DNA of 5,400 nt from Kangiella sp. (GCA_026195755.1 JAPHRL010000289.1:1-5400), one strand, 5' to 3'. Shown: positions 1 to 4,978, numbered from the stretch's first letter. Notes: generated by a model not told the origin, from the sequence alone. Program-made: numbers and translations.

Positions 1-701
1 GCCAGATCGTTATAAGGGCCAACCCATTCCGCAGCATCAATCGCGCCGGTTTCCAACGAGGTAAAGACTTCGCTGCCAGGCATCAAGACTGGAATACCGC
101 CCGCGCGTTTCCAGACCTCCCCACCCAGCCCCGGAATACGCATTTTTAACCCTTTAATATCATCGATAGAATTGATTTCTTTATTAAACCAACCCGCCAT
201 CTGTACGCCGGTATTGCCCGCCGGTTCTGGAATCAAATTAAACGGAGCATACAGTTCACGCCACAACTCAATACCGCCACCATGCAGTAACCAGCCGTTC
301 ATTTCCTGAGCATTCAGTCCAAAAGGAACTGCTGCAAAAAAGGGTGCCATCGACAATTTGCCTGACCAGTAATACGCTGCGCCATGACCCATTTGTGCAG
401 CGCCGGTTGCCACAGCTTCAAAGACCTGCAAAGCTGGCACTAATTCACCGGCTCCGTAGACTTTGACCTCCATTCGGCCACCGCTTAACTTGCCGATCAA
501 CTCCGCCAGGTATTCAGCACCCTCGCCTAAACCGGCAAAGTTTTTTGGCCAAGTGGTCACCATCGTCCATTTGATTTTTTCACCACTCTTGACCACCTTT
601 TGGCCATCAGCACATTCAGTTGGCGCACCGCCGCACGCAGCCAAACCAGCGACTGCCGCACCAGCACCCAAAGCTCCAATAAACTTTCTTCTTTTCATCA
701 T
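1..701 (-). CDS. TRAP transporter substrate-binding protein, DctP/TakP family (N-terminal part, runs off left edge)
   Basis: The visible 233 codons encode the start of an extracytoplasmic solute receptor for a TRAP (tripartite, Na+-driven) transporter. Such receptors bind a small carboxylate in the periplasm and deliver it to DctQ/DctM membrane subunits, which are not in this window. The N-terminus has a twin-arginine-like motif (KRRKFIG, R4-R5), a hydrophobic stretch and a lipobox-like LAAC with Cys23, so export by Tat and possibly lipid anchoring are inferred. The mature part has hallmarks of the TakP-like 2-oxoacid subgroup: TTWPKNFAGLG (49-59), GAGELVPALQVFEAV (83-97), GNTGVQMAGWFNKEI (162-176, with Q167), LKMRIPGLGGEVW (185-197, with R188, the expected carboxylate-binding Arg) and AAEWVGPYND (223-232). 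Family members are usually about 360 residues, so roughly a third is missing. Two adjacent ATGs (699-701 and 696-698) are possible starts and neither has a strong Shine-Dalgarno. The substrate cannot be fixed from sequence alone. Confidence 0.92.
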   Translation of the reverse strand, partial: MMKRRKFIGALGAGAAVAGLAACGGAPTECADGQKVVKSGEKIKWTMVTTWPKNFAGLGEGAEYLAELIGKLSGGRMEVKVYGAGELVPALQVFEAVATGAAQMGHGAAYYWSGKLSMAPFFAAVPFGLNAQEMNGWLLHGGGIELWRELYAPFNLIPEPAGNTGVQMAGWFNKEINSIDDIKGLKMRIPGLGGEVWKRAGGIPVLMPGSEVFTSLETGAIDAAEWVGPYNDL

Positions 702-761
702 TTTTACCGTCTTTATTCTGAATTTGTATGATTACATAAAAGGACTGGCAACAATGTACCC

Positions 762-791
762 AGTATAATAGGCTATGGCAACTTTGATTAA
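762..791 (-). promoter_or_regulatory. Weak candidate promoter for the TRAP receptor gene
   Basis: On the minus strand, TATACT (762-767) resembles a -10 box, and TTAATC (786-791) lies 18 bp upstream as a poor -35. Transcription from here would give a leader of about 50 nt before the ATG at 701. The -10 lies inside a CAGTATAAT 9-mer that recurs at 821-836, which suggests a regulator could overlap the promoter. This is inferred from position and a consensus match only. Confidence 0.3.
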
Positions 792-820
792 TAAAAGACC
801 AGCATCTATTAACAGCTCAC

Positions 821-836
821 CAGTGTAATTATACTG
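821..836. promoter_or_regulatory. Near-perfect 16-bp palindrome, operator-like, upstream of the TRAP gene
   Basis: CAGTGTAATTATACTG is a dyad with one mismatched pair. Its half-site (CAGTRTAAT) occurs a third time at 761-769, exactly 60 bp away and overlapping the putative -10 of the TRAP gene. Two or more matching half-sites about 60 to 130 bp upstream of a start codon suit a transcription-factor operator. The regulator is unknown, and AT-rich chance similarity is possible. Confidence 0.3.
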
Positions 837-895
837 TTCTAGGGGCGCACCATATTCCCCCTTATATTGAGCTAAGACACGTACAAAATATAGCA

Positions 896-919
896 ATCAA
901 AATCGTGGATGATTTTGAT
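896..919. repeat. Perfect 9-bp inverted repeat (ATCAAAATC-N6-GATTTTGAT)
   Basis: The arms at 896-904 and 911-919 are exact reverse complements around a GTGGAT centre. There is no T-tract on either side, so it is not a classical terminator. It may be an operator or the left-most hairpin of the composite intergenic repeat that continues to 1133. Confidence 0.55.
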
Positions 920-987
920 AAGAATTTTCAGCACAGGGATGTGATGTAAATTCTGGTGCGTTAAGTATTTTGGGAGTGGCGCGGGAA

Positions 988-1076
988 GTCACGCGGAGCG
1001 TGGCCTCAATATCGGGGTGGTCTTCTTTTGGTTACTTTTCTTGACCACGCAAGAAAAGTAACTCGCTGAGTAGCGA
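988..1076. repeat. Composite intergenic repeat with a 13-bp perfect hairpin
   Basis: Three hairpins follow one another. CACGC-GGA-GCGTG lies at 990-1002. GTTACTTTTCTTG (1031-1043) and CAAGAAAAGTAAC (1050-1062) pair perfectly over 13 bp with a 6-nt loop. TCGCT-GAGT-AGCGA lies at 1063-1076. From general knowledge, a GTTACTTTTCTTG...CAAGAAAAGTAAC core preceded by CTTCTTTTG occurs widely between genes in gammaproteobacterial genomes as an interspersed repeat. That is why I call it a repeat rather than a local terminator. Copy number in this genome cannot be seen from one window. Confidence 0.6.
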
Positions 1077-1104
1077 AACATTAAGCTAAGGAATGAATCA
1101 AAGT

Positions 1105-1136
1105 CACTGGATACCGTGGTTAAACCACGGTATGAC
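1105..1136. repeat. REP-like palindromic element
   Basis: ATACCGTGGT (1111-1120) and ACCACGGTAT (1124-1133) form a perfect 10-bp stem around TAA. The flanks ACTGG on the left and GAC on the right match the CTGGAT...ATGAC frame of a widespread bacterial REP/BIME family, whose usual form has a CCCGC/GCGGG stem. Such elements are moved in trans by RAYT-type Y1 transposases (established for REPs generally); none is encoded here. The element ends about 50 bp before the oxygenase start and may contribute to its promoter. Confidence 0.6.
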
Positions 1137-1160
1137 AAACTGTATTTATTACAATTAAAT
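1132..1160 (+). promoter_or_regulatory. Candidate promoter of the 2OG oxygenase gene
   Basis: ATGACA (1132-1137, five of six bases matching TTGACA) is followed after 17 bp by TTAAAT (1155-1160, four of six matching TATAAT). The -35 overlaps the right end of the REP-like palindrome, so the repeat may supply part of the promoter. Translation would start about 16 nt beyond the expected transcription start, with GGGG at 1169-1172 as the only Shine-Dalgarno-like sequence, a rather long 10 nt before the ATG. Confidence 0.35.
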
Positions 1161-1182
1161 TGAAAGATGGGGTTATATTGGT

Positions 1183-1914
1183 ATGTCCAGTTTTATAAAT
1201 ATTTACAAGCAAGCATTAGATCCTGAGTTCTGTCAGCGCTGCATCGAAAAATTCGAACAAAGCGAACACAGACATCAAGGCCAAACCGGCGCAGGCGTCG
1301 ATAAAATAAAAAAGAATAGTACTGATATCACCTGCACCAGTTTTCCTGATGAATGGCAGGACGAAATGCTGCATTTGCAAAATGTTGTCCTACGCGGCTT
1401 AATTCATTACGTTCGTCAATACCCTTTCCTGCTGGCTGGAGCTATTTCGCTACAGTATCAAAATAAGGATGGCGAAATGGAAAACCTTAGCTATGTTGAT
1501 GTTGAAAAAATGGATGACGCCAGTTTAGGTGAATTTATCAAAGCAGTTTACCGTCTCGGTCCTGTCAATATGCAGAAATATGATAAAGGTCAAGGCGGTT
1601 ACTTCCATTGGCATTCTGAACATTATCCCCATCCAACCGATCCGCATCAGGACAGTTTGCACCGTAGTTTAGTGTGGATGTTTTATTTGAACGATGTTGA
1701 GGAAGGTGGCGAAACGGAATTCTTCTATCAGCAAATTAAAAGTAAACCTGAGCAAGGCTCGCTGGTTATCTTCCCCGCTGGTTTTACCCACACTCACCGT
1801 GGTCAGAAACCCGTGTCAGGTGACAAGTATATTTTCACCAGCTGGGTGCTTTATCAACGAGCGCAAGATATGTATGGCGCAGCGCCAAAAAATCAACAAA
1901 AGCCGCAACAGTAA
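1183..1914 (+). CDS. 2OG-Fe(II) oxygenase (prolyl-4-hydroxylase/PKHD-like), HxE variant
   Basis: This 243-residue protein has no signal peptide and is predicted cytosolic. It resembles non-heme iron dioxygenases that couple decarboxylation of 2-oxoglutarate to hydroxylation of a substrate, here unknown. The double-stranded beta-helix core lies in the C-terminal half. GGYFHWHSEH (138-147) supplies the proximal iron ligands, best read as H144-x-E146. LVWMFYLNDVEEGGETEF (163-180) is the typical strand-turn block. LVIFPAGFTHTHRG (194-207) holds the distal histidine; H205 has the 10-residue spacing to K215 seen in prolyl hydroxylases, with H203 the alternative. K215 in GDKYIFTSW would bind the 2OG carboxylate. 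Glu in place of the usual Asp of HxD is uncommon but known in some clavaminate-synthase-like enzymes. The N-terminal 130 residues are less recognisable. The ATG is the first good start, with a weak ribosome binding site. The gene stands alone between two palindromic repeats. The substrate cannot be inferred. Confidence 0.85.
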   Translation: MSSFINIYKQALDPEFCQRCIEKFEQSEHRHQGQTGAGVDKIKKNSTDITCTSFPDEWQDEMLHLQNVVLRGLIHYVRQYPFLLAGAISLQYQNKDGEMENLSYVDVEKMDDASLGEFIKAVYRLGPVNMQKYDKGQGGYFHWHSEHYPHPTDPHQDSLHRSLVWMFYLNDVEEGGETEFFYQQIKSKPEQGSLVIFPAGFTHTHRGQKPVSGDKYIFTSWVLYQRAQDMYGAAPKNQQKPQQ

Positions 1915-1965
1915 TCTAACTCCATTTAAGAGCGGTGACGGGTTGGCTGGGACTCACTTCCCTAT

Positions 1966-2028
1966 CCTATATCTGATTAGGGCGGGTACATTGGCCCGCC
2001 CCTACCAGATCTGAATTCATAATATAGG
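1966..2028. repeat. Nested palindromic element downstream of the oxygenase
   Basis: The core is GGGCGGG (1980-1986) paired with CCCGCCC (1995-2001) around an 8-nt loop. It is enclosed by ATCTG (1971-1975)/CAGAT (2006-2010) and then CCTATAT (1966-1972)/ATATAGG (2022-2028), so most of 63 bp is self-complementary. There is no T-run after it on the plus strand, so a classical intrinsic terminator is unlikely, although the hairpin could stabilise the 3' end of the oxygenase mRNA. It resembles dispersed GC-rich palindromes found between bacterial genes. Confidence 0.5.
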
Positions 2029-2080
2029 TTAGCCATAAGCGTTATCCCATTCTATAACTCCACGTTTATATCCGGTGTAT

Positions 2081-2105
2081 AAAAAAAGCGCTCCGAGGAG
2101 CGCTT
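2081..2105 (-). terminator. Rho-independent terminator of the first S8 protease gene
   Basis: Read on the minus strand, AAGCGCTC (2098-2105 side) pairs with GAGCGCTT (2086-2093 side) around a 4-nt CGAG-type loop. A run of seven T residues follows (2081-2087 as A on the plus strand). It begins about 55 bp after the stop codon of the protease gene at 2160, with nothing in between. Confidence 0.88.
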
Positions 2106-2159
2106 AATCAGGCCGTAACCTGTCTATCCGTTAGTTATTGTTTCTTCTAGACAGCACCC

Positions 2160-3296
2160 TTACAGATGAATAATCGGATCTGGGTTACCGTCTGGATCAT
2201 TGCCGGCTGTGCCATCAGTCGATGGATTACCGTTTTTCAACATAATCATCGCACAGGCTGCCGGTGAGGCCATGGAAGTACCCGACATGGTTGTTGTACC
2301 GCCACCTTTCTTAGTAGAAAGAATGCTAACACCCGGTGCAGCGTAATCTACTGGCGGATTACCATAATTTGACCAGTAAGGCATGTTGTCGTTTGAGTCG
2401 GTCGCTGAAATGGTATAAACGCGACTACCACTGGCACGCGCTGGCGAGTAATTGCTTGCGTGATCGCCATCATTGCCAGCTGCAACAACGAAGTAAGCAC
2501 CTGAACCTTGCGCAGCTGCTTCTACTGCATTGTCAACGTCCGAGCTAGCCGGGCCACCCAGACTCATATTGACGCAGTCACCTGAGTTTGCATTGGCTGC
2601 TACGTAATCAATACCTGCGATTACGCCCGAATAAGAACCTGAGCCACGCGAGTCTAATACTTTGATCGGAACTACCGTAGCACCTGCAGCAACACCAACC
2701 ACATCTTGCGTATTATTGAGTGCGGCAATTGTGCCCGCTACGTGAGTACCGTGGCCATTACCATCATCTACAGAGGCATCTTTCCCTTTCGTAAATGCCG
2801 TAAATCCGCGGCTTGCATCCACATTCAGATCACCGTGGTCAACATCAATACCGGTATCAATAACCCAGGCCGTATAACCAGCACCGCTAACAGGACCACC
2901 AACGCGTGTCACACTCCACGGAGTTGTTTGGCCAGTGTTACCACCACCACCGCCGCCTGGCTTTCCTTTAAAGCTGACGCTGACAACGCCGTCAGGGTTC
3001 ATGCTTTTCACATTCATGTCACCGCCAAACGCTTTTTCTGCTGCGTGGCATGGTGCATTGACAGTGAAACCTTTAATTGAGTTTTGATAAACATGGCGTA
3101 CAGATGCGCTAGCGCGTTGCGCCATACCTTTGGCAAGGCCTTTAACCTGTGATGCATCAATGTTGTCATGGAAGCTGACAATACAACGGTTTTGAACATT
3201 GAGTTCGTCATTTGATGAGAACGTTGGCTCAACCGCCATTGCAGATGTTGAAAGGACCGCTAATCCAACGGCACTTGCGACTAGAGATTTTTTCAT
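2160..3296 (-). CDS. S8 family (subtilisin-like) serine peptidase, secreted, paralogue A
   Basis: This 378-residue pre-pro-protease is expected to hydrolyse proteins after export by Sec. Residues 1-21 are a signal peptide ending in the AMA type I cleavage site. Residues 37-108 resemble an inhibitor-I9 prodomain (RCIVSFHD, KGFTVNAP), which folds and inhibits the enzyme until cleaved. A poly-Gly run (114-119) joins it to the catalytic domain. The triad is D147 (AWVIDTGID), H182 (GHGTHVAGT) and S341 (GTSMASP), with oxyanion-hole N275 (AAGND) and substrate-strand NMSLGGP (243-249). The chain ends only 37 residues after the catalytic Ser, shorter than the roughly 54 in classical subtilisins. It lacks the usual HVAG after SMASP and closes with DPDGNPDPIIHL. 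Cysteines are at 38, 83, 241 and 348. The start follows a strong Shine-Dalgarno (AAGGGG, 7-nt spacing). It is a tandem duplicate of the gene at 3642-4775 and has its own terminator. Exact substrate preference is unknown. Confidence 0.95.
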   Translation of the reverse strand: MKKSLVASAVGLAVLSTSAMAVEPTFSSNDELNVQNRCIVSFHDNIDASQVKGLAKGMAQRASASVRHVYQNSIKGFTVNAPCHAAEKAFGGDMNVKSMNPDGVVSVSFKGKPGGGGGGNTGQTTPWSVTRVGGPVSGAGYTAWVIDTGIDVDHGDLNVDASRGFTAFTKGKDASVDDGNGHGTHVAGTIAALNNTQDVVGVAAGATVVPIKVLDSRGSGSYSGVIAGIDYVAANANSGDCVNMSLGGPASSDVDNAVEAAAQGSGAYFVVAAGNDGDHASNYSPARASGSRVYTISATDSNDNMPYWSNYGNPPVDYAAPGVSILSTKKGGGTTTMSGTSMASPAACAMIMLKNGNPSTDGTAGNDPDGNPDPIIHL

Positions 3297-3311
3297 ATAC
3301 CTACCCCTTAG
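3297..3311 (-). promoter_or_regulatory. Strong ribosome binding site, leader identical to paralogue B
   Basis: The minus-strand leader CTAAGGGGTAGGTAT immediately precedes the ATG. AAGGGG (3304-3309) is a good Shine-Dalgarno match at optimal distance. The same 15 nt precede the second protease gene (4776-4790), although the sequence further upstream has diverged. This confirms the start choice and suggests selected high translation. Confidence 0.85.
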
Positions 3312-3328
3312 GATTTGTGAATTGCTCT

Positions 3329-3357
3329 ATTAATTTATTGTATGAATCTCTGCTCAA
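3329..3357 (-). promoter_or_regulatory. Candidate promoter of protease paralogue A
   Basis: On the minus strand, TTGAGC (3352-3357) is followed after 17 bp by ATTAAT (3329-3334). The second paralogue has TTGAGA-17-AATTAT at the equivalent place, and the surrounding AATGTT...TTGAG...CAGA...TAAATTA pattern is shared. Conservation between otherwise diverged upstream regions is the main support. The -10 matches are only four of six. Confidence 0.38.
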
Positions 3358-3377
3358 ATAACATTCAACTGAGCAGA
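3349..3377. promoter_or_regulatory. Inverted repeat over the putative -35 of paralogue A (possible operator)
   Basis: TCTGCTCA (3349-3356) and TGAGCAGA (3370-3377) are a perfect 8-bp dyad separated by 13 bp. One arm lies on the candidate -35. Paralogue B keeps only a single arm-like sequence (TCTGCTC, 4816-4822), so the dyad would give copy-specific control. No regulator gene is in the window. Confidence 0.4.
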
Positions 3378-3483
3378 TTAGATTTTTATAGCAATCGATT
3401 TTAAATGCCGCAAGCATTATTTTAAATATTGAGAACTGGACAAACCAATAACTTTATATAATGCCAATAGTGTCCAATTGCTT

Positions 3484-3517
3484 TACAAAAACGTCTACTT
3501 TTGTAGCTTTTTGTAGC
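3484..3517. repeat. TACAAAA/TTTTGTA half-site cluster
   Basis: TACAAAA (3484-3490) is the reverse complement of TTTTGTA (3499-3505). The latter recurs at 3509-3515 as part of a TTTTGTAGC direct repeat with 10-bp periodicity (3499-3507 and 3509-3517). Three half-sites on helical-turn spacing about 190-220 bp upstream of paralogue A could bind a regulator, but chance in AT-rich DNA is plausible. Confidence 0.3.
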
Positions 3518-3585
3518 ATTTGCCATTTCTCTCAGATTTTTTTAATGAACACTTTTCCTATCTGATTTACTTTTATTTCATGCAT

Positions 3586-3613
3586 AAAAAAAGGCGTTCG
3601 ATTAAGAACGCCT
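3586..3613 (-). terminator. Rho-independent terminator of the second S8 protease gene
   Basis: Minus-strand AGGCGTTC (3606-3613) pairs with GAACGCCT (3592-3599) over 8 bp with a 6-nt loop. Seven T residues follow (3586-3592 as A on the plus strand). It starts about 28 bp after the stop codon of the gene at 3642. Confidence 0.88.
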
Positions 3614-3641
3614 CTACCTACCCCAAAATATCCAAACTTAT

Positions 3642-4775
3642 CTATAGATGGATGATTGGATCTGGGTTGCCGTCTGGATCATTGCCGGCTGTTCCATCGG
3701 TTGATGGGTTACCGTTGCGCATCATGATCACAGCACAAGCAGCTGGTGACGCCATTGAAGTACCTGACATGGTTGTAGTACCGCCGCCAGCACGCAATGA
3801 AAGAATGCTCACACCTGGTGCAGCATAATCTACTGGCGGGTTACCATAGTTTGACCATGACGGCATATTGTCGTTTGAGTCAGTCGCTGAGATGGTGTAG
3901 ACACGATTGCCATTAGCACGCGCTGGAGAATGGTTACTGGCATGGTCGCCATCATTGCCCGCCGCCAATACGAAATAAGCACCTGAGCTTTGCGCCGCAG
4001 CTTTAACCGCATCGTCAAGCTCCTGACTAACCGGCCCACCCAAACTCATGTTGGCACAATCGCCTGAATTTGCGTTTGCAGCTACATAGTCAACTCCAGC
4101 GATTACGCCCGAATAAGAACCTGAGCCGCGAGAGTCTAGAACCTTGACAGGAACCACAGTCGCACCAGCAGCAACACCAACCACATCTTGCGTATTATTG
4201 AGTGCTGCAATAGTGCCCGCTACGTGCGTGCCGTGACCGTTACCATCATCAACACCTGAATCGCGACCTGATGTAAAGGCAGAAAAACCGCGGTTTGCAT
4301 CAACATTTAAGTCGGTGTGATCAACATCAATACCGGTATCGATTACCCAGGCTGTGTAGCCTGAACCGCTTACTGGTCCACCAACGCGAGTCACACTCCA
4401 TGGCGTTGTCTGGCCACCGCCACCACCGCCGCCGCCTGGCTTACCTTTAAAGCTGACACTGACAACACCGTCAGGGTTCATGCTTTTCACATTCATGTCA
4501 CCGCCAAAGGCTTTTTCTGCTGCGTGGCATGGTGCATTGACAGTGAAGCCTTTGATCGAGTTTTGATAGACGTGGCGAATAGATGCATTGGCGCGTTGTG
4601 CCATACCTTTAGCAAGGCCCTTAACCTGAGAACCATCAACCGAATCATGGAAACTGACGATACAACGATTCTGAACGTTTAATTCATCGTTTGATGAATA
4701 GGTTGGTTGAGTTGCCGTAGCTGAGAATGACACGACGGCCATACCAACAGCGCTAGCTATTAGTGTTTTTTTCAT
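3642..4775 (-). CDS. S8 family (subtilisin-like) serine peptidase, secreted, paralogue B
   Basis: This 377-residue paralogue of the neighbouring protease has the same layout: signal peptide (1-21, ending in ATA), I9-like prodomain (37-108), poly-Gly junction (114-121), catalytic domain, and the short closing segment DPDGNPDPIIHL. The triad is D146, H181 and S340, with N274 in the oxyanion hole, all intact, so the enzyme should be active. Hand alignment to paralogue A gives about 44 substitutions and one single-residue gap (about 88% identity). Residues 71-113 of the prodomain and the last 24 residues are identical, whereas the signal peptide, residues 161-173 and residues 249-270 concentrate the changes. 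That pattern suggests duplication with conversion or constraint in parts and divergence near the substrate cleft in others. The ATG follows the same AAGGGG leader as paralogue A. The gene has its own terminator and promoter-like sequence, so it is probably monocistronic. Confidence 0.95.
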   Translation of the reverse strand: MKKTLIASAVGMAVVSFSATATQPTYSSNDELNVQNRCIVSFHDSVDGSQVKGLAKGMAQRANASIRHVYQNSIKGFTVNAPCHAAEKAFGGDMNVKSMNPDGVVSVSFKGKPGGGGGGGGQTTPWSVTRVGGPVSGSGYTAWVIDTGIDVDHTDLNVDANRGFSAFTSGRDSGVDDGNGHGTHVAGTIAALNNTQDVVGVAAGATVVPVKVLDSRGSGSYSGVIAGVDYVAANANSGDCANMSLGGPVSQELDDAVKAAAQSSGAYFVLAAGNDGDHASNHSPARANGNRVYTISATDSNDNMPSWSNYGNPPVDYAAPGVSILSLRAGGGTTTMSGTSMASPAACAVIMMRNGNPSTDGTAGNDPDGNPDPIIHL

Positions 4776-4790
4776 ATACCTACCCCTTAG
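4776..4790 (-). promoter_or_regulatory. Strong ribosome binding site, leader identical to paralogue A
   Basis: The 15-nt leader CTAAGGGGTAGGTAT before the ATG at 4773-4775 is identical to that of the sister gene. AAGGGG lies at 4783-4788, seven bases from the start. Identity stops just upstream (base 4791), which marks the leader as a conserved unit. Confidence 0.85.
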
Positions 4791-4797
4791 TGTGTAT

Positions 4798-4826
4798 ATA
4801 ATTTATGTTAAAAGATCTGCTCTCAA
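4798..4826 (-). promoter_or_regulatory. Candidate promoter of protease paralogue B
   Basis: Minus-strand TTGAGA (4821-4826) is followed after 17 bp by AATTAT (4798-4803). This parallels TTGAGC-17-ATTAAT upstream of paralogue A. The implied transcript would start near 4791, giving a very short leader made almost only of the conserved ribosome binding segment. The support is the paralogue comparison and loose consensus match. Confidence 0.38.
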
Positions 4827-4930
4827 ACATTATTTTTTCTAATGAAAGCAAAGTACTTATATCAACATAAACGGATACAATCAAACAAATTCTGACATTT
4901 TGCATAGAGGTCTTACCAATAAGTTTTGCT

Positions 4931-4946
4931 AATGCATATTTGCATT
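4931..4946. repeat. Small inverted repeat AATGCA-TATT-TGCATT
   Basis: A 6-bp perfect hairpin lies between the third protease's terminator and the promoter of paralogue B, in an otherwise featureless AT-rich stretch. It could be an upstream regulatory site, but it is short enough to arise by chance. Confidence 0.25.
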
Positions 4947-4978
4947 GAATATTTTTCATTTACGCATCTTTTAAGCAC

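Larger units (their letters stand above)
702..1182. other. 481-bp intergenic region between divergent TRAP and oxygenase genes
   Basis: No credible coding region is seen on either strand. The left part (702-890) is AT-rich and carries the promoter and operator-like sequences of the minus-strand TRAP gene. The right part (about 896-1133) is a series of five separate hairpins, including a 13-bp perfect inverted repeat and a REP-like palindrome. The last 50 bp before 1183 contain the probable promoter and ribosome binding region of the plus-strand oxygenase. Confidence 0.8.
3297..3641. other. 345-bp AT-rich intergenic region between the two complete proteases
   Basis: No convincing gene is present. 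On the minus strand it holds, from right to left, the terminator of paralogue B (3586-3613), an AT-rich stretch with a TACAAAA/TTTTGTA repeat cluster (3484-3515), and the promoter, dyad and leader of paralogue A. The terminator and separate leader argue against co-transcription of the two proteases. Confidence 0.8.

Noticed and set aside
463..768. 101-residue open frame on the plus strand
   Set aside because: It lies antisense over the TRAP receptor gene, whose motifs are clear. The composition is Pro/Ala-rich without domain features, as expected of a shadow frame.
896..1136. CRISPR array or tandem repeat
   Set aside because: The hairpins differ in sequence from each other and lack regular unit length and spacers.
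1980..2001. GC-rich hairpin as an intrinsic terminator for the oxygenase
   Set aside because: The stem is strong, but no T-run follows it on the plus strand, and nested outer repeats suggest a dispersed palindromic element instead.
1694..2014. 106-residue plus-strand frame overlapping the oxygenase end
   Set aside because: It overlaps conserved oxygenase sequence in another frame and then runs into palindromic intergenic DNA. No ribosome binding site or recognisable domain.
2336..3232. Several short frames on both strands within protease paralogue A
   Set aside because: All overlap the well-supported protease reading frame and show no motifs of their own. The same holds for 3520-3828 and 3830-4039 over paralogue B.
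2160..3296. Paralogue A or B as a pseudogene because of the short C-terminus
   Set aside because: Both copies keep the triad, oxyanion Asn, signal peptide and ribosome binding site. They share the same identical ending followed by a proper terminator, so the length looks native rather than a truncation.
2160..4775. Protease duplication as part of an insertion sequence or transposon
   Set aside because: No transposase, terminal inverted repeats or target-site duplications are seen around the pair. Simple tandem gene duplication explains it.
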